A stretch of DNA of 13,025 nucleotides from an uncultured Lachnospiraceae bacterium (GCA_900539715.1 UQDA01000045.1:1-13025); one strand, 5' to 3'. Shown: positions 1-7,589, numbered from the stretch's first letter. Made by a program: numbers and translations. The notes: a model not told the origin generated them from the letters alone.

Positions 1-108
1 CGTATCCTCCCGATGATTTTTCCAGCCGCCTTTCCCATCCGGGATACGCTGTCCACTCTCGTCCAGGTCGTATGCCTTGCGGCACTTTGCACCCCACTGT
101 CTTCCACT
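1..108 (-). pseudogene. MobA/MobL-family relaxase remnant (internal fragment, cut by window edge)
   Basis: Read on the minus strand, 36 codons without a stop contain WGAKCRKAYDLDE, then RIPDGKGGWKNHRED. This resembles the segment that follows the catalytic histidines in MobA/MobL plasmid-mobilisation relaxases (pattern WGAKxRKxYxLDExGxRI...GxWKxxKxdT). Relaxases of this family nick the transfer origin of mobilisable plasmids and integrative elements. Upstream in the same frame (109-228) there is no ATG and no HUH-type histidine motif, and a stop lies at 229-231, so the catalytic N-terminus is missing here. The likely reading is a decayed or truncated copy left by a mobile element; the rest lies outside the window. 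Recognition is from memory of the family on a short stretch, so certainty is moderate. Confidence 0.55.
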
Positions 109-278
109 AGTTAATACCGGCAGAATATCCAGAGAGTCTACCGTGTTATGAACGGAACCGTAACCGAACACGATGAGGCAGAAGAGGCAAAGATGGTGGA
201 AAATTTTTGACAGAATATGGATTTTTCTTTACAAAACAGGTGGAGGAGAGGCCGTTTTTTCGTTTTATGGGACGCAAA
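109..278. other. Gene-free stretch between relaxase remnant and promoter
   Basis: No convincing gene, terminator or RNA is visible. A short plus-strand open frame (115-210) ends with a stop at 208-210 and could be the tail of something lost, but it has no upstream start region and no recognisable motif. The stretch separates the mobilisation remnant from the sugar-transport promoter. Confidence 0.4.
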
Positions 279-316
279 GGTCAGAAGAGTGATATTCCAA
301 TGTCAAATCAGTTATA
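279..316 (+). promoter_or_regulatory. Tandem operator upstream of the binding-protein gene (candidate YesN-type regulator site)
   Basis: Two 16-nt half-sites lie in direct orientation: GGTCAGAAGAGTGATA at 279-294 and TGTCAAATCAGTTATA at 301-316, a period of 22 bp. Both share GTCA at positions 2-5, A at 7 and AG at 10-11. The same pair occurs upstream of the GH3 gene at 7425-7462. The second half-site starts 38 bp before the -10 and would abut the -35 region, a class II activator layout. Direct repeats about two helical turns apart are typical of AraC-family targets. Assignment to the regulator encoded at 5812-7407 is inferred. Confidence 0.55.
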
Positions 317-335
317 GAGTTGTCAGTCAAAATCC

Positions 336-344
336 TGCTATAAT
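336..344 (+). promoter_or_regulatory. Extended -10 promoter of the transport operon
   Basis: TGCTATAAT is a perfect TGn extended -10 with a consensus -10 hexamer at 339-344. At the usual 17-bp spacing the -35 position (316-321) reads AGAGTT, which is poor. A TTGTCA at 320-325 leaves only 13 bp and is too close. A strong -10 with a weak -35 next to a tandem operator suggests an activator-dependent promoter. The start codon of the binding protein follows 47 bp downstream. Confidence 0.6.
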
Positions 345-391
345 TCAACCATCAAAGGTCACACAACACGATACGTGAAAAGGAGAACAGT

Positions 392-1903
392 ATGAAGAAA
401 AAAGTGTTAGCAGGCATTCTTGCAGCAACTATGGTATTTTCCATGGCAGCATGCGGAAGCACAGGATCCGGTTCCTCCGCAGCTTCCGGAAGTACAGCAA
501 AGACAGAGGAAAAAGGCGAGCCGTACACCGTAACTATGGTACTGCAGGGAACTACACAGCCGGATGAAGAGAGAATCGAAGAAAAAATCAACGAGATTCT
601 GGAGCCGGAGCTGAATGCAAAGCTCGATATCGTTGTTCTTCCGTGGGCAAGCGCATCTCAGCAGTTACAGTTGATGCTTTCTGGCGATGAGAAAATCGAC
701 GTTCTGTACACAGGTGCGGCAACAGCAATTCAGTACATGCATTCCGGACAGATCATGGATATGTCTGATCTGCTCGATAAATATGGAACAAATCTGAAAA
801 ATATTTTTGGTGAGGATGTTATCAAATGCAATCAGGTTGGCGGATTTGTCTATGGTGTTCCGACTCAGATCGAGCGAGGCAGCATTCCGGCTATTTTCAT
901 GAGAAAAGATCTGGTAGAGAAATATAATATCAATACCGATGAAATCAAAGAACCGAAGGATATGGAGAAAGTATTTGAGATCGTACAGGCAGGCGAGCCT
1001 GACATGACAATGCTGTACTCCACCAACAGCGGTGATACGCCTCTGGGACGTCTGCTCCGCGGCGATGGACTTGGCGATGCCAACACCGGTATTCTGATGG
1101 ATCAGACCAACAGCACAACCGTAGAAAACTACTTTGCAACAGACTGGTTTAAAGATACCGCAAGCATGCTGTATGACTGGTATCAGAAAGGCTATATCAG
1201 CAAGGATGCCGGAACAAACACAGAAAACTGGAGAACCGTATGCAAAGCAGGAAACCTGTTCTCTCTGTTCTTCTCTTATCATCCGGGTACCCCGGTTGAG
1301 TTCCAGAGCTCTACAGGATATGATTTTGAAATTGTACCGTTCTACGATGAGCCGATCATCAACTCATCCTCTTACGGCGGAGTTATTTATTCTTTAGCAC
1401 AGAACTCTGAGAATCCGGAAAAAGCAATTCAGGTTCTCGATTACATCTATGGCAGCCCGGAAGTAATGAACCTTCTGAACTGGGGCGAAGAGGGAGTCGA
1501 CTACGTAGTAGAAGATGAAGAAAACGGAATTATCAACTACCCGGAGGGGGTAACAGCAGACAACGTAGGCTACAGCTATAACTGTGGATGGGAGCTTCCT
1601 AACCAGTTCATCGCATACAAATGGGATGGATCTGACCCGCAGCTCTGGAAAAAAATGGAAGAATTCAACGCTTCCGGTATCGAGTCAAAAGCACTGGGAT
1701 TTGTCTTTGACAACAGTGAATATGCTGATCAGGTAGCAGCACTGAACAACGTAATCAGCCAGTACAGCGGCGCACTTTGCAGCGGCTCCGGAGATCCGGA
1801 CGAACTGCTTCCGCAGTTCCTTGAGGCACTGGACGATGCGGGAATTAATGATGTTATTGCTGCAAAGCAGGAGCAGCTGGATGCATTCCTTGCAGAGGAA
1901 TAG
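392..1903 (+). CDS. ABC transporter solute-binding lipoprotein (LplA-like, DUF3502 C-terminus)
   Basis: This is a secreted lipoprotein that captures a carbohydrate outside the membrane and delivers it to the two permeases that follow. Residues 1-20 form a signal peptide (KKK, hydrophobic core) ending in the lipobox MAAC, with Cys21 the lipidated residue. A Ser/Gly-rich linker follows to about residue 35, then a type 1 periplasmic-binding fold. The last ~90 residues (LGFVFDNSEY..., then NNVISQY..., ending AAKQEQLDAF) match the DUF3502 domain found in LplA-like binding proteins of Firmicutes. The length of 503 aa suits this large CUT1 class. The start is supported by AAGGAG about 8 nt upstream. 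It is first in the operon and sits under the operator/extended -10 promoter. Ligand is not predictable; oligosaccharide is inferred from the GH3 gene in the locus. Confidence 0.93.
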   Translation: MKKKVLAGILAATMVFSMAACGSTGSGSSAASGSTAKTEEKGEPYTVTMVLQGTTQPDEERIEEKINEILEPELNAKLDIVVLPWASASQQLQLMLSGDEKIDVLYTGAATAIQYMHSGQIMDMSDLLDKYGTNLKNIFGEDVIKCNQVGGFVYGVPTQIERGSIPAIFMRKDLVEKYNINTDEIKEPKDMEKVFEIVQAGEPDMTMLYSTNSGDTPLGRLLRGDGLGDANTGILMDQTNSTTVENYFATDWFKDTASMLYDWYQKGYISKDAGTNTENWRTVCKAGNLFSLFFSYHPGTPVEFQSSTGYDFEIVPFYDEPIINSSSYGGVIYSLAQNSENPEKAIQVLDYIYGSPEVMNLLNWGEEGVDYVVEDEENGIINYPEGVTADNVGYSYNCGWELPNQFIAYKWDGSDPQLWKKMEEFNASGIESKALGFVFDNSEYADQVAALNNVISQYSGALCSGSGDPDELLPQFLEALDDAGINDVIAAKQEQLDAFLAEE

Positions 1904-1967
1904 GAACCATAATTTGTAAAAAGAACACGACCGGGGCGGAAGAAAATCCGGTGTGATACAGTAACCG

Positions 1968-2003
1968 AAGGCTCCACTCTTACCCCAAAAGATGTGGAGC
2001 TTT
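1968..2003 (+). terminator. Intercistronic stem-loop between binding protein and first permease
   Basis: GCTCCAC at 1971-1977 pairs with GTGGAGC at 1994-2000, and AAG/TTT extends the stem to 10 pairs including one G-U. The loop is 16 nt and the downstream side reads TTTCTCT, a weak U-rich tail. It lies in a 140-bp gap inside an otherwise tight operon. Such elements commonly act as leaky terminators or mRNA 3' protectors that make the binding protein more abundant than the permeases; that role is inferred here. Confidence 0.55.
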
Positions 2004-2043
2004 CTCTGTGAAAAAACAGCCCTCATAAAAGGAGACACGATTT

Positions 2044-2982
2044 ATGAAAAAAGCAGAGGTTAAAAAAGGAAAAAAGAAAAACGTGCTGAAGGAATACTGG
2101 CCGCTTTATCTGATGATGCTTCCGGCACTTCTGTATCTGCTGATTAACAACTATATCCCAATGGCCGGTATGGTGATTGCGTTTAAAAAACTGAACTTTG
2201 CAAAAGGTATCTGGGCAAGCCCGTGGGCAGGACTTAAAAACTTCAAGTTTCTGTTTGCTTCCAAGGACGCATGGGTTATTACAAGAAATACGCTGTTGTA
2301 TAACGTTGCATTTATTTTTGTAAACATGGTAATAGGAATTGCCATTGCGATTTTGATTACGGAGGTAAAAAACACAAAGATCAAAAAGATATATCAGAGC
2401 GCGATTCTTCTTCCGTTCCTGATGTCCATGGTTATCTTAAGCTACATCGTATATGCGCTTCTGAGTGCGGAAAATGGTCTTGTCAACAACTCTATCCTTC
2501 CGTTGTTCCACATTGATCCGATTCAGTGGTACCAGAAACCGAAATACTGGCCAGCGATCCTGATTATCGCGAACTGCTGGAAGGGCGTAGGATACGGATG
2601 CCTGATTTATATCGCGGCCCTGATTGGTATTGATCCTTCCTTCTATGAGGCTGCAAGACTGGACGGCGCAAGCAAATGGCAGGAGATCACAAAAATCACA
2701 CTGCCGAGCCTGGTTCCGACCATCATTACGCTGCTGCTCCTCAGCATCGGAAGAATTTTCTATTCCGATTTCGGTCTGTTCTATCAGGTACCGATGAACT
2801 CCGGTGTTCTGTTCCCGACCACAAACGTTATCGATACATACGTATACCGTGCCCTGATTGAACAGGGAAATATCAGTATGTCATCTGCAGCCGGTGTATA
2901 CCAGTCTCTGGTAGGCTTCTGTGTCGTGATGTTGAGCAACTGGATTGTCCGCAAAGTAGACAAAGACCAGGCATTATTCTAG
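2044..2982 (+). CDS. CUT1 ABC transporter permease (LplB-like)
   Basis: This is one half of the membrane channel of the sugar importer. The 312-aa protein begins with a Lys-rich cytoplasmic tail (residues 1-17) and has about six hydrophobic segments, the first near residues 20-40. The EAA loop, YEAARLDGASKWQEI followed by TLPSLVP (about residues 201-220), is the cytoplasmic contact to the ATPase and is diagnostic for MalF-type permeases. It resembles the LplB/YteP group. Translation is served by AAAGGAGA about 12 nt before the ATG. Its stop is 12 bp from the next permease, so the two are translationally linked. No ATP-binding gene is in the window, as is usual for CUT1 systems sharing an MsmX/MsmK-type ATPase. 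Confidence 0.93.
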   Translation: MKKAEVKKGKKKNVLKEYWPLYLMMLPALLYLLINNYIPMAGMVIAFKKLNFAKGIWASPWAGLKNFKFLFASKDAWVITRNTLLYNVAFIFVNMVIGIAIAILITEVKNTKIKKIYQSAILLPFLMSMVILSYIVYALLSAENGLVNNSILPLFHIDPIQWYQKPKYWPAILIIANCWKGVGYGCLIYIAALIGIDPSFYEAARLDGASKWQEITKITLPSLVPTIITLLLLSIGRIFYSDFGLFYQVPMNSGVLFPTTNVIDTYVYRALIEQGNISMSSAAGVYQSLVGFCVVMLSNWIVRKVDKDQALF

Positions 2983-2994
2983 GAGGATGGAAGT

Positions 2995-3897
2995 ATGATA
3001 AATTCAAAAAAAGCAAAACGTTTCCAGTTCTGGATTAATGTAGTACTCATTCTGATTACCTTATCCATTGTACTGCCGTTTGTACTCGTATTTATTTCCT
3101 CACTGACCGATGAAAACACATTGATTCGCAACGGATATTCGTTCTTCCCGGAGAAATTCAGCTTCTACGCGTATTCCTATATCATTCGTCAGGGCGAGAA
3201 AATCCTGAGAGCATACGGAATCACCATTTTTGTAACAATCGTCGGCACCGCTGTAAACCTTGCCATGTCTTCTCTTTTGGCGTATCCGCTCTCGGTTAAA
3301 GGACTGCCATACCGCAGAGCAATTACCTTTTTCGTATTCTTCACGATGCTGTTCAACGGCGGACTGGTGCCGACCTACTTGATGTATGTAAATTATTTCC
3401 ACATCAAAAATACGCTCGGGGCATTGATTATTCCGGGTCTCCTGTTAAGCGCAAACAACGTACTGATGATCCGAAGCTACTTTAACACTAGTATCCCGGA
3501 CGCGCTGTTCGAGGCAGCCAAGATCGATGGTGCCGGACACATGAAAATTTTTACCAGCATCACCCTTCCACTTGGGAAACCGATTCTGGTAACAATGGGA
3601 CTGTTTTCCGCACTTGGCTATTGGAATGACTGGACAAATGGTTTATATTATTTATCAGGAAATGACGGTCAGAAGTTTTACAGCATCCAGAACCTGCTGA
3701 ACCAGATGATCACCGATATTCAGTATCTGTCAAGCGGAAAAGTAACCGGAAATATCGGTGCGGAGGTGGCAAAGCTGCCGACGACCTCCATCCGTATGGC
3801 AATCGCATTTATCGCCATGCTGCCGCTGTTTATCATCTATCCATTCCTTCAGAAATACTTCGCGGAAGGTATCACACTTGGTGCGGTAAAAGGATGA
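2995..3897 (+). CDS. CUT1 ABC transporter permease (LplC/YtcP-like)
   Basis: This is the second membrane subunit, of MalG type, forming a heterodimer with the product of 2044-2982. The protein has 300 aa with about six transmembrane segments. The EAA loop reads FEAAKIDGAGHMKIF followed by TLPLGKP (about residues 172-195). The C-terminus ends in the segment QKYFAEGITLGAVKG, the usual tail of YtcP/LplC proteins. The ribosome-binding site AGGAGG overlaps the stop of the preceding gene (about 2981-2987), giving tight coupling. It is the last gene of the transport operon; a short hairpin and a large inverted repeat separate it from the kinase gene. Confidence 0.93.
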   Translation: MINSKKAKRFQFWINVVLILITLSIVLPFVLVFISSLTDENTLIRNGYSFFPEKFSFYAYSYIIRQGEKILRAYGITIFVTIVGTAVNLAMSSLLAYPLSVKGLPYRRAITFFVFFTMLFNGGLVPTYLMYVNYFHIKNTLGALIIPGLLLSANNVLMIRSYFNTSIPDALFEAAKIDGAGHMKIFTSITLPLGKPILVTMGLFSALGYWNDWTNGLYYLSGNDGQKFYSIQNLLNQMITDIQYLSSGKVTGNIGAEVAKLPTTSIRMAIAFIAMLPLFIIYPFLQKYFAEGITLGAVKG

Positions 3898-3921
3898 TTC
3901 ACATGCGGAAATGAAAAAAGA

Positions 3922-3939
3922 GAAACACGTTTGTGTTTC
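3922..3939 (+). repeat. Short hairpin after the permease gene
   Basis: GAAACAC at 3922-3928 pairs with GTGTTTC at 3933-3939 across a 4-nt loop, 24 bp after the permease stop. There is no T tract after it, so by itself it is not a convincing intrinsic terminator. It may protect the 3' end of the transport mRNA. Confidence 0.35.
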
Positions 3940-3943
3940 CGAC

Positions 3944-4004
3944 ATACAGCAGAAAAACAGTACAGACTCATGAAAACAGGAGGTGTACTGTTTTTCTGCT
4001 GTAT
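3944..4004. repeat. 21-bp perfect inverted repeat between transporter and kinase genes
   Basis: The arm at 3944-3964 is exactly complementary to 3984-4004, with a 19-nt loop at 3965-3983. The arms include CAGCAGAAAAACAGTACA and its complement. The stem is long and AT-rich in the middle, and is followed by TATAATAG rather than a T run. It could stop or process the transport transcript, but the lack of a U tail and the overlap with a -10 hexamer (4005-4010) leave room for an operator or a small-element end. The repeat is directly visible; its function is not known. Confidence 0.6.
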
Positions 4005-4010
4005 TATAAT
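4005..4010 (+). promoter_or_regulatory. Candidate -10 hexamer for the kinase/regulator genes
   Basis: TATAAT is a perfect -10 box placed immediately after the right arm of the inverted repeat and about 80 bp before the kinase start. The -35 position at 17-bp spacing (3982-3987, GGTGTA) is weak. If used, the right arm of the repeat would fall within the promoter, so any protein or DNA structure formed there would compete with polymerase. Confidence 0.35.
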
Positions 4011-4091
4011 AGTCCGTAAGAAAGATCAGTTCGTAAACTCAAACATGGAAAGATTCCGAGCGTACCGAAACAGAAAAAAGGAGGAAACTTC

Positions 4092-5834
4092 ATGCGTATT
4101 TCAAAACAGAGGAAAAAAACAACACTGGCGCAGCAGGGGCGTTATCTTTTGATCTGCCTGCTGAGTATGATGCTGCTTTTTCTGGCTGGGAGCATGATTA
4201 TTCTGAACCGGACGCAGCGGCAGGTATATGAACAGGTGGAAGAGGTTTCAAAGCTGTATACGGATGAGCTGGACAACCGTTTTTTTCGAATCAGTCGAAA
4301 TCTGTTTTCGACCGTAATGGACAGCTCCAACCCGGATTCTGATTTCTGGAAATATATGGATCTGATGGAGAAGGATCAGTATGAGGAATATGTCATCACA
4401 CAGCTGCGAAAGAAATATGTATCTGCAGCGTGGGATTTTGGAACGGATTACAATGTTTTTCTCTATACGAAGAAGGATGAGAGCTTATACCAGCTGAGCA
4501 TTTCCTCCGACGGGTTTTATGCCATTGATCCGTATCTGCAGGAAGCGCTGAAGCGCCGGATTAAGAGTCTGTCCCAGCAGACATATGCAGTCAAGAAAAA
4601 ATGGGTCGTGATGCAACAGGACGATGAGGTTTATATGCTCAAGGTAGCACAGAGTCAGGGCGTCGGACTCGGCTGCTACGTCAATCTGAAGACGATTTTG
4701 AAACCGTTCTCTGAGCTGTCTCTTGGGAAGAGCGGCTATGTCAGTCTCGTTGACCAGAACGGAAAAAGCATCGGAACACTGACGGAAAAAGGAATTGTAA
4801 CGGACCGTTCGAAGCTTGATACCGGCAATTATACCTTCCGGCAGGAGCTTTCACAGTCACCGTTTGAAATCCGGATTAAAATCTCCTGGACGGGAGTCTT
4901 AAATCTGATGACGGGAAGTATGTTTGCCCTTTTAAGCGTTGCATTTCTGATGGTGATTGCCGGTTCCGTGTTGTTGTTCCATCTGAAAACAAGAATCCTG
5001 AAGCCGGTCGCTATGTTTACGAAAAATCTTCAAAAATATGACAATGGGGATTTCATCTATCAGATGTCGGAAGGAAATTTGGTAGAGCTGGAGCAGATTG
5101 ACGATAAATTCCGAAACATGATTCACCAGATCCGACGTCTGAAGATCACGCTGTATGAGCAGGAGCTGGAAAAACAGAAAATCGAGATGGATTACCTGAA
5201 AATCCAGATCTGTCCGCATTTTTACATGAACTGTCTGAACTTTATTTACAGCATGATTGACTTCGGACAGTACGACCATGCAAAGTCGATGAGCCGTATT
5301 ACGTCCGATTATCTCGCCTATATTTTTCGCAATACATGCGAGATAGTGCCGGTGACGGCGGAGATGAACCACTGCGAAAATTACCTCAAAATTCTGCTGC
5401 TGCGTTATCCGGAAAAATTCACCTATTATTTGGAAGTCCATGAAGAAGTGAAAGACGCGGTAATCTTCCCGTTTCTGATTCAGGTGTTTGTAGAGAATGC
5501 GGCAAAACATGCCCTGACGCTGGAGACGGTTCCGCTGATTTCCGTGACGGTTTACCCGGAGGACCGCAGCGAAGAAAAGTATGTCAACGTTTATATTTCG
5601 GACACCGGAAACGGCTTCCCGGAGGAGACGCTGCAAAGGCTGAAAGCGGGGGAAGATATTTCCGAGCATGGAAAGCATATCGGGATTGAAAACTGCCTGA
5701 AACGATTCCGTTATTATTATGGTGATACAGGAGAGATTCATTTCGATAATAGCCCGCTCGGCGGAGCGATTGTAGATATCCATATTCCATACAAGACAGG
5801 GGGAGAAGAACATGAAACTATTGCTCGTGGATGA
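4092..5834 (+). CDS. Membrane sensor histidine kinase (YesM-like, LytS/His_kinase family)
   Basis: This kinase senses an external signal, probably a sugar or a loaded binding protein, and phosphorylates the response regulator encoded next. The 580-aa protein has transmembrane segment 1 at about residues 18-38, a roughly 230-residue extracellular sensor, segment 2 at about 275-297 and a HAMP-like linker to about 350. The His_kinase (PF06580-like) box carries the phosphoacceptor His376 in QICPHFYMNCLNF; the family usually reads NPHFLYN, so Asn to Cys and Leu-Tyr to Tyr-Met are unusual. The ATPase domain keeps the N box FVENAAKHAL (Asn469) and the G box SDTGNGFPEE. The start has AGGAGG at about 4079-4084. 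Its last 23 bp overlap the regulator gene, so the two are co-translated. The pair matches the YesMN type that controls neighbouring CUT1 transporters. Confidence 0.92.
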   Translation: MRISKQRKKTTLAQQGRYLLICLLSMMLLFLAGSMIILNRTQRQVYEQVEEVSKLYTDELDNRFFRISRNLFSTVMDSSNPDSDFWKYMDLMEKDQYEEYVITQLRKKYVSAAWDFGTDYNVFLYTKKDESLYQLSISSDGFYAIDPYLQEALKRRIKSLSQQTYAVKKKWVVMQQDDEVYMLKVAQSQGVGLGCYVNLKTILKPFSELSLGKSGYVSLVDQNGKSIGTLTEKGIVTDRSKLDTGNYTFRQELSQSPFEIRIKISWTGVLNLMTGSMFALLSVAFLMVIAGSVLLFHLKTRILKPVAMFTKNLQKYDNGDFIYQMSEGNLVELEQIDDKFRNMIHQIRRLKITLYEQELEKQKIEMDYLKIQICPHFYMNCLNFIYSMIDFGQYDHAKSMSRITSDYLAYIFRNTCEIVPVTAEMNHCENYLKILLLRYPEKFTYYLEVHEEVKDAVIFPFLIQVFVENAAKHALTLETVPLISVTVYPEDRSEEKYVNVYISDTGNGFPEETLQRLKAGEDISEHGKHIGIENCLKRFRYYYGDTGEIHFDNSPLGGAIVDIHIPYKTGGEEHETIARG

Positions 5835-7407
5835 TGAAGAGTACGTGATTGAAAGTATAAAAAGAAATCTTGATCTCACAGAGACCGGGGTGAGCGAGGT
5901 GTGCACTGCGTTTTCCATACAGCAGGCGAAGAACATCATGGAAATGGTGGACATTGATATTATAATCAGTGATATCGTGATGCCGGGCGGAACGGGATTC
6001 GACTTTGTGGAGTGGGTCAGGAAAGAGGAGCTGAAGGTTCAGGTCATATTCCTAACAAGCTATGCGGAGTTTGACTATGCCAGAAGAGCGATACAGCTGA
6101 ACAGTGTCGATTATCTGCTGAAGCCCATTGATTTTGAAAAGCTGAAAGAGGCCGTACAGCGTGCGGCGGAATCTGTTGCGAAAGAAAAGAAAATACAGGA
6201 TCTCAGGCAGGAAAGCATCAAGTGGAATCAGAACAGAAAAATTCTGCAGCAGGATATCTGGAAAAATGTGCTGAAAAACGGCTTCTCCGAGGAAAAATTC
6301 TGCGAAACGGCAGCACAGCGCCAGCTTCCATACGGACCGGGACACTATTTCCGACCGATTTGTCTGATGCCGGAAATAAAGAGCAATAAGCGGGAAATTT
6401 GGGATACGGCGACCATGGAATTTGTGATCGAAAATGTGCTGTCGGAACTGTATGAGGAAACGGATATTGCGGTAGATACTGTTTTTTACCAGGAACCGGG
6501 CATCTACTGGATTGTTACACAGTCAAGGGAAAAAGCATTTCCACAGGACGGCGGGCGGGACTGTGAAATTCTGCGGCAATTTGTTGCGTGGATGAATGAA
6601 AAAATCTATCCGGAGCTGTGGTGCGGTGCCGGACAGTGGGAATCTGTACTGGGGATGCAAAAGCAGAGCCGGAATCTTCAAAAAATGTGGGAGGGAAGCC
6701 TTTCCGTGCGGAACGAGGTGCTGTTTCTGAACGAATTTCGGGCTCCGCAGACCAGCTACGAAAATAAGGAGCTGGGTTTGTGGAAAGCCCTGCTTTCGGA
6801 GGAAAAACCGAAGGAGCTGCTGGATCGGCTGCAAAAATACCTTGACCGGACGGAACGAGAAGGAATGATTACCAGAGAATTTCTGGTAGCGCTCCGTACC
6901 GATCTGACCCAGGTGGTGTATGCATGGCTTTCGGAACGGGAGATCAAGGCGTACGCGCTGTTTGCCGATGCGGATATGGAAAATCTGCATCGGAATTCTC
7001 TTTACGGAAGAGAAGAGATGATGGAATATGCCGGGGTACTGGTTCGGAAAGCCGTGCAGTACAGGCAGTACATCAACAAATCAGATTCAGTTACGAGCCA
7101 GGTATGCGCCTATATTGATGCACATTACCGGGAGGAAATTCACCGGGAGGAGCTTGGGGAGCTTGTCTTTTTGAATACCGATTATCTGTCCCGGATTTTT
7201 AAAAAAGAAAAGGGTATTTCGATTAGCAATTATATTATTCAAAAGCGGGTGCAGGAGGCGAAAAAGCTTCTGACACAGAGTTCACTGCCGATTAATACGG
7301 TGTCGCTGCATGTGGGGTACAGTAATTTCTCGTACTTTACGAAGATGTTTAAGGATAATACGGGGTACGCACCGCTGGAATACAGAAGAAGCTTTGGAGA
7401 ACGATAA
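5812..7407 (+). CDS. AraC-type response regulator (YesN-like)
   Basis: This is a DNA-binding transcription activator controlled by phosphorylation. Residues 1-~120 are a CheY-like receiver with the acidic pair Asp7-Asp8, phosphoacceptor Asp54 (IISDIVMPGG), Thr82 (FLTSYAEF) and Lys104 (LLKPID), all intact. A long middle region (~120-420) of unassigned fold follows. Residues ~425-531 hold a two-helix-turn-helix AraC domain, recognised by LGELVFLNTDYLSRIFKKE and VGYSNFSYFTKMFK...TGYAPLEYR. At 531 aa it is a typical YesN-type length. It starts inside the kinase gene with GGGGGAG about 7 nt upstream. Probable targets are the tandem operators at 279-316 and 7425-7462, which is inferred from the matching arrangement at both promoters. 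Confidence 0.93.
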   Translation: MKLLLVDDEEYVIESIKRNLDLTETGVSEVCTAFSIQQAKNIMEMVDIDIIISDIVMPGGTGFDFVEWVRKEELKVQVIFLTSYAEFDYARRAIQLNSVDYLLKPIDFEKLKEAVQRAAESVAKEKKIQDLRQESIKWNQNRKILQQDIWKNVLKNGFSEEKFCETAAQRQLPYGPGHYFRPICLMPEIKSNKREIWDTATMEFVIENVLSELYEETDIAVDTVFYQEPGIYWIVTQSREKAFPQDGGRDCEILRQFVAWMNEKIYPELWCGAGQWESVLGMQKQSRNLQKMWEGSLSVRNEVLFLNEFRAPQTSYENKELGLWKALLSEEKPKELLDRLQKYLDRTEREGMITREFLVALRTDLTQVVYAWLSEREIKAYALFADADMENLHRNSLYGREEMMEYAGVLVRKAVQYRQYINKSDSVTSQVCAYIDAHYREEIHREELGELVFLNTDYLSRIFKKEKGISISNYIIQKRVQEAKKLLTQSSLPINTVSLHVGYSNFSYFTKMFKDNTGYAPLEYRRSFGER

Positions 7408-7424
7408 CAAAACAGCAGTAAACA

Positions 7425-7462
7425 GGTCAGAATAGTGAAAGAAAAAGGTCAGACCAGGGGAT
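7425..7462 (+). promoter_or_regulatory. Tandem operator upstream of the GH3 gene
   Basis: Half-sites GGTCAGAATAGTGAAA (7425-7440) and GGTCAGACCAGGGGAT (7447-7462) stand in direct orientation with a 22-bp period. They share the GTCA, A and AG positions with the pair at 279-316; the first half-sites of the two promoters agree at 14 of 16 bases. The second half-site begins 37 bp before the -10 at 7484, against 38 bp at the transporter promoter. It lies directly after the regulator gene, in the 182-bp gap before the glycosidase. Confidence 0.55.
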
Positions 7463-7480
7463 ATTTTTTTGGATCAGATG

Positions 7481-7489
7481 TGGTAAAAT
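7481..7489 (+). promoter_or_regulatory. Extended -10 promoter of the GH3 gene
   Basis: TGGTAAAAT fits a TGn extended -10 with TAAAAT at 7484-7489. The -35 position (7461-7466) reads ATATTT and is poor, again suggesting activator dependence. A second possible -10, TATAAG at 7495-7500, is close by and cannot be excluded. The first is preferred because its distance to the tandem operator matches the transporter promoter within 1 bp. Confidence 0.5.
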
Positions 7490-7589
7490 TTCAGTATAAG
7501 AGTCGGAAAAATAACGGAAAAACGATATTTTTCTGACATTTTGGGAGGAAACTGAAAAATCAGATACAGCAAAATCAGAGGAGGAAAAA

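Noticed and set aside
115..210. Short plus-strand frame ending at 210, possibly the tail of a gene
   Set aside because: Only about 31 codons, no start region or known motif, and it overlaps the minus-strand relaxase-like frame.
320..325. TTGTCA as the -35 of the transport promoter
   Set aside because: The spacer to TATAAT at 339 would be only 13 bp, too short for normal sigma-A recognition; the extended -10 with an activator site explains the region better.
3931..4152. 73-codon plus-strand frame running through the inverted repeat into the kinase gene
   Set aside because: No ribosome-binding site at a suitable distance, it overlaps the kinase start, and its composition is explained by the repeat and leader sequence.
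4932..5954. 340-codon minus-strand open frame opposite the kinase and regulator genes
   Set aside because: It spans the kinase ATPase domain and the regulator start, both of which have diagnostic motifs on the plus strand, and its own translation shows no family features.
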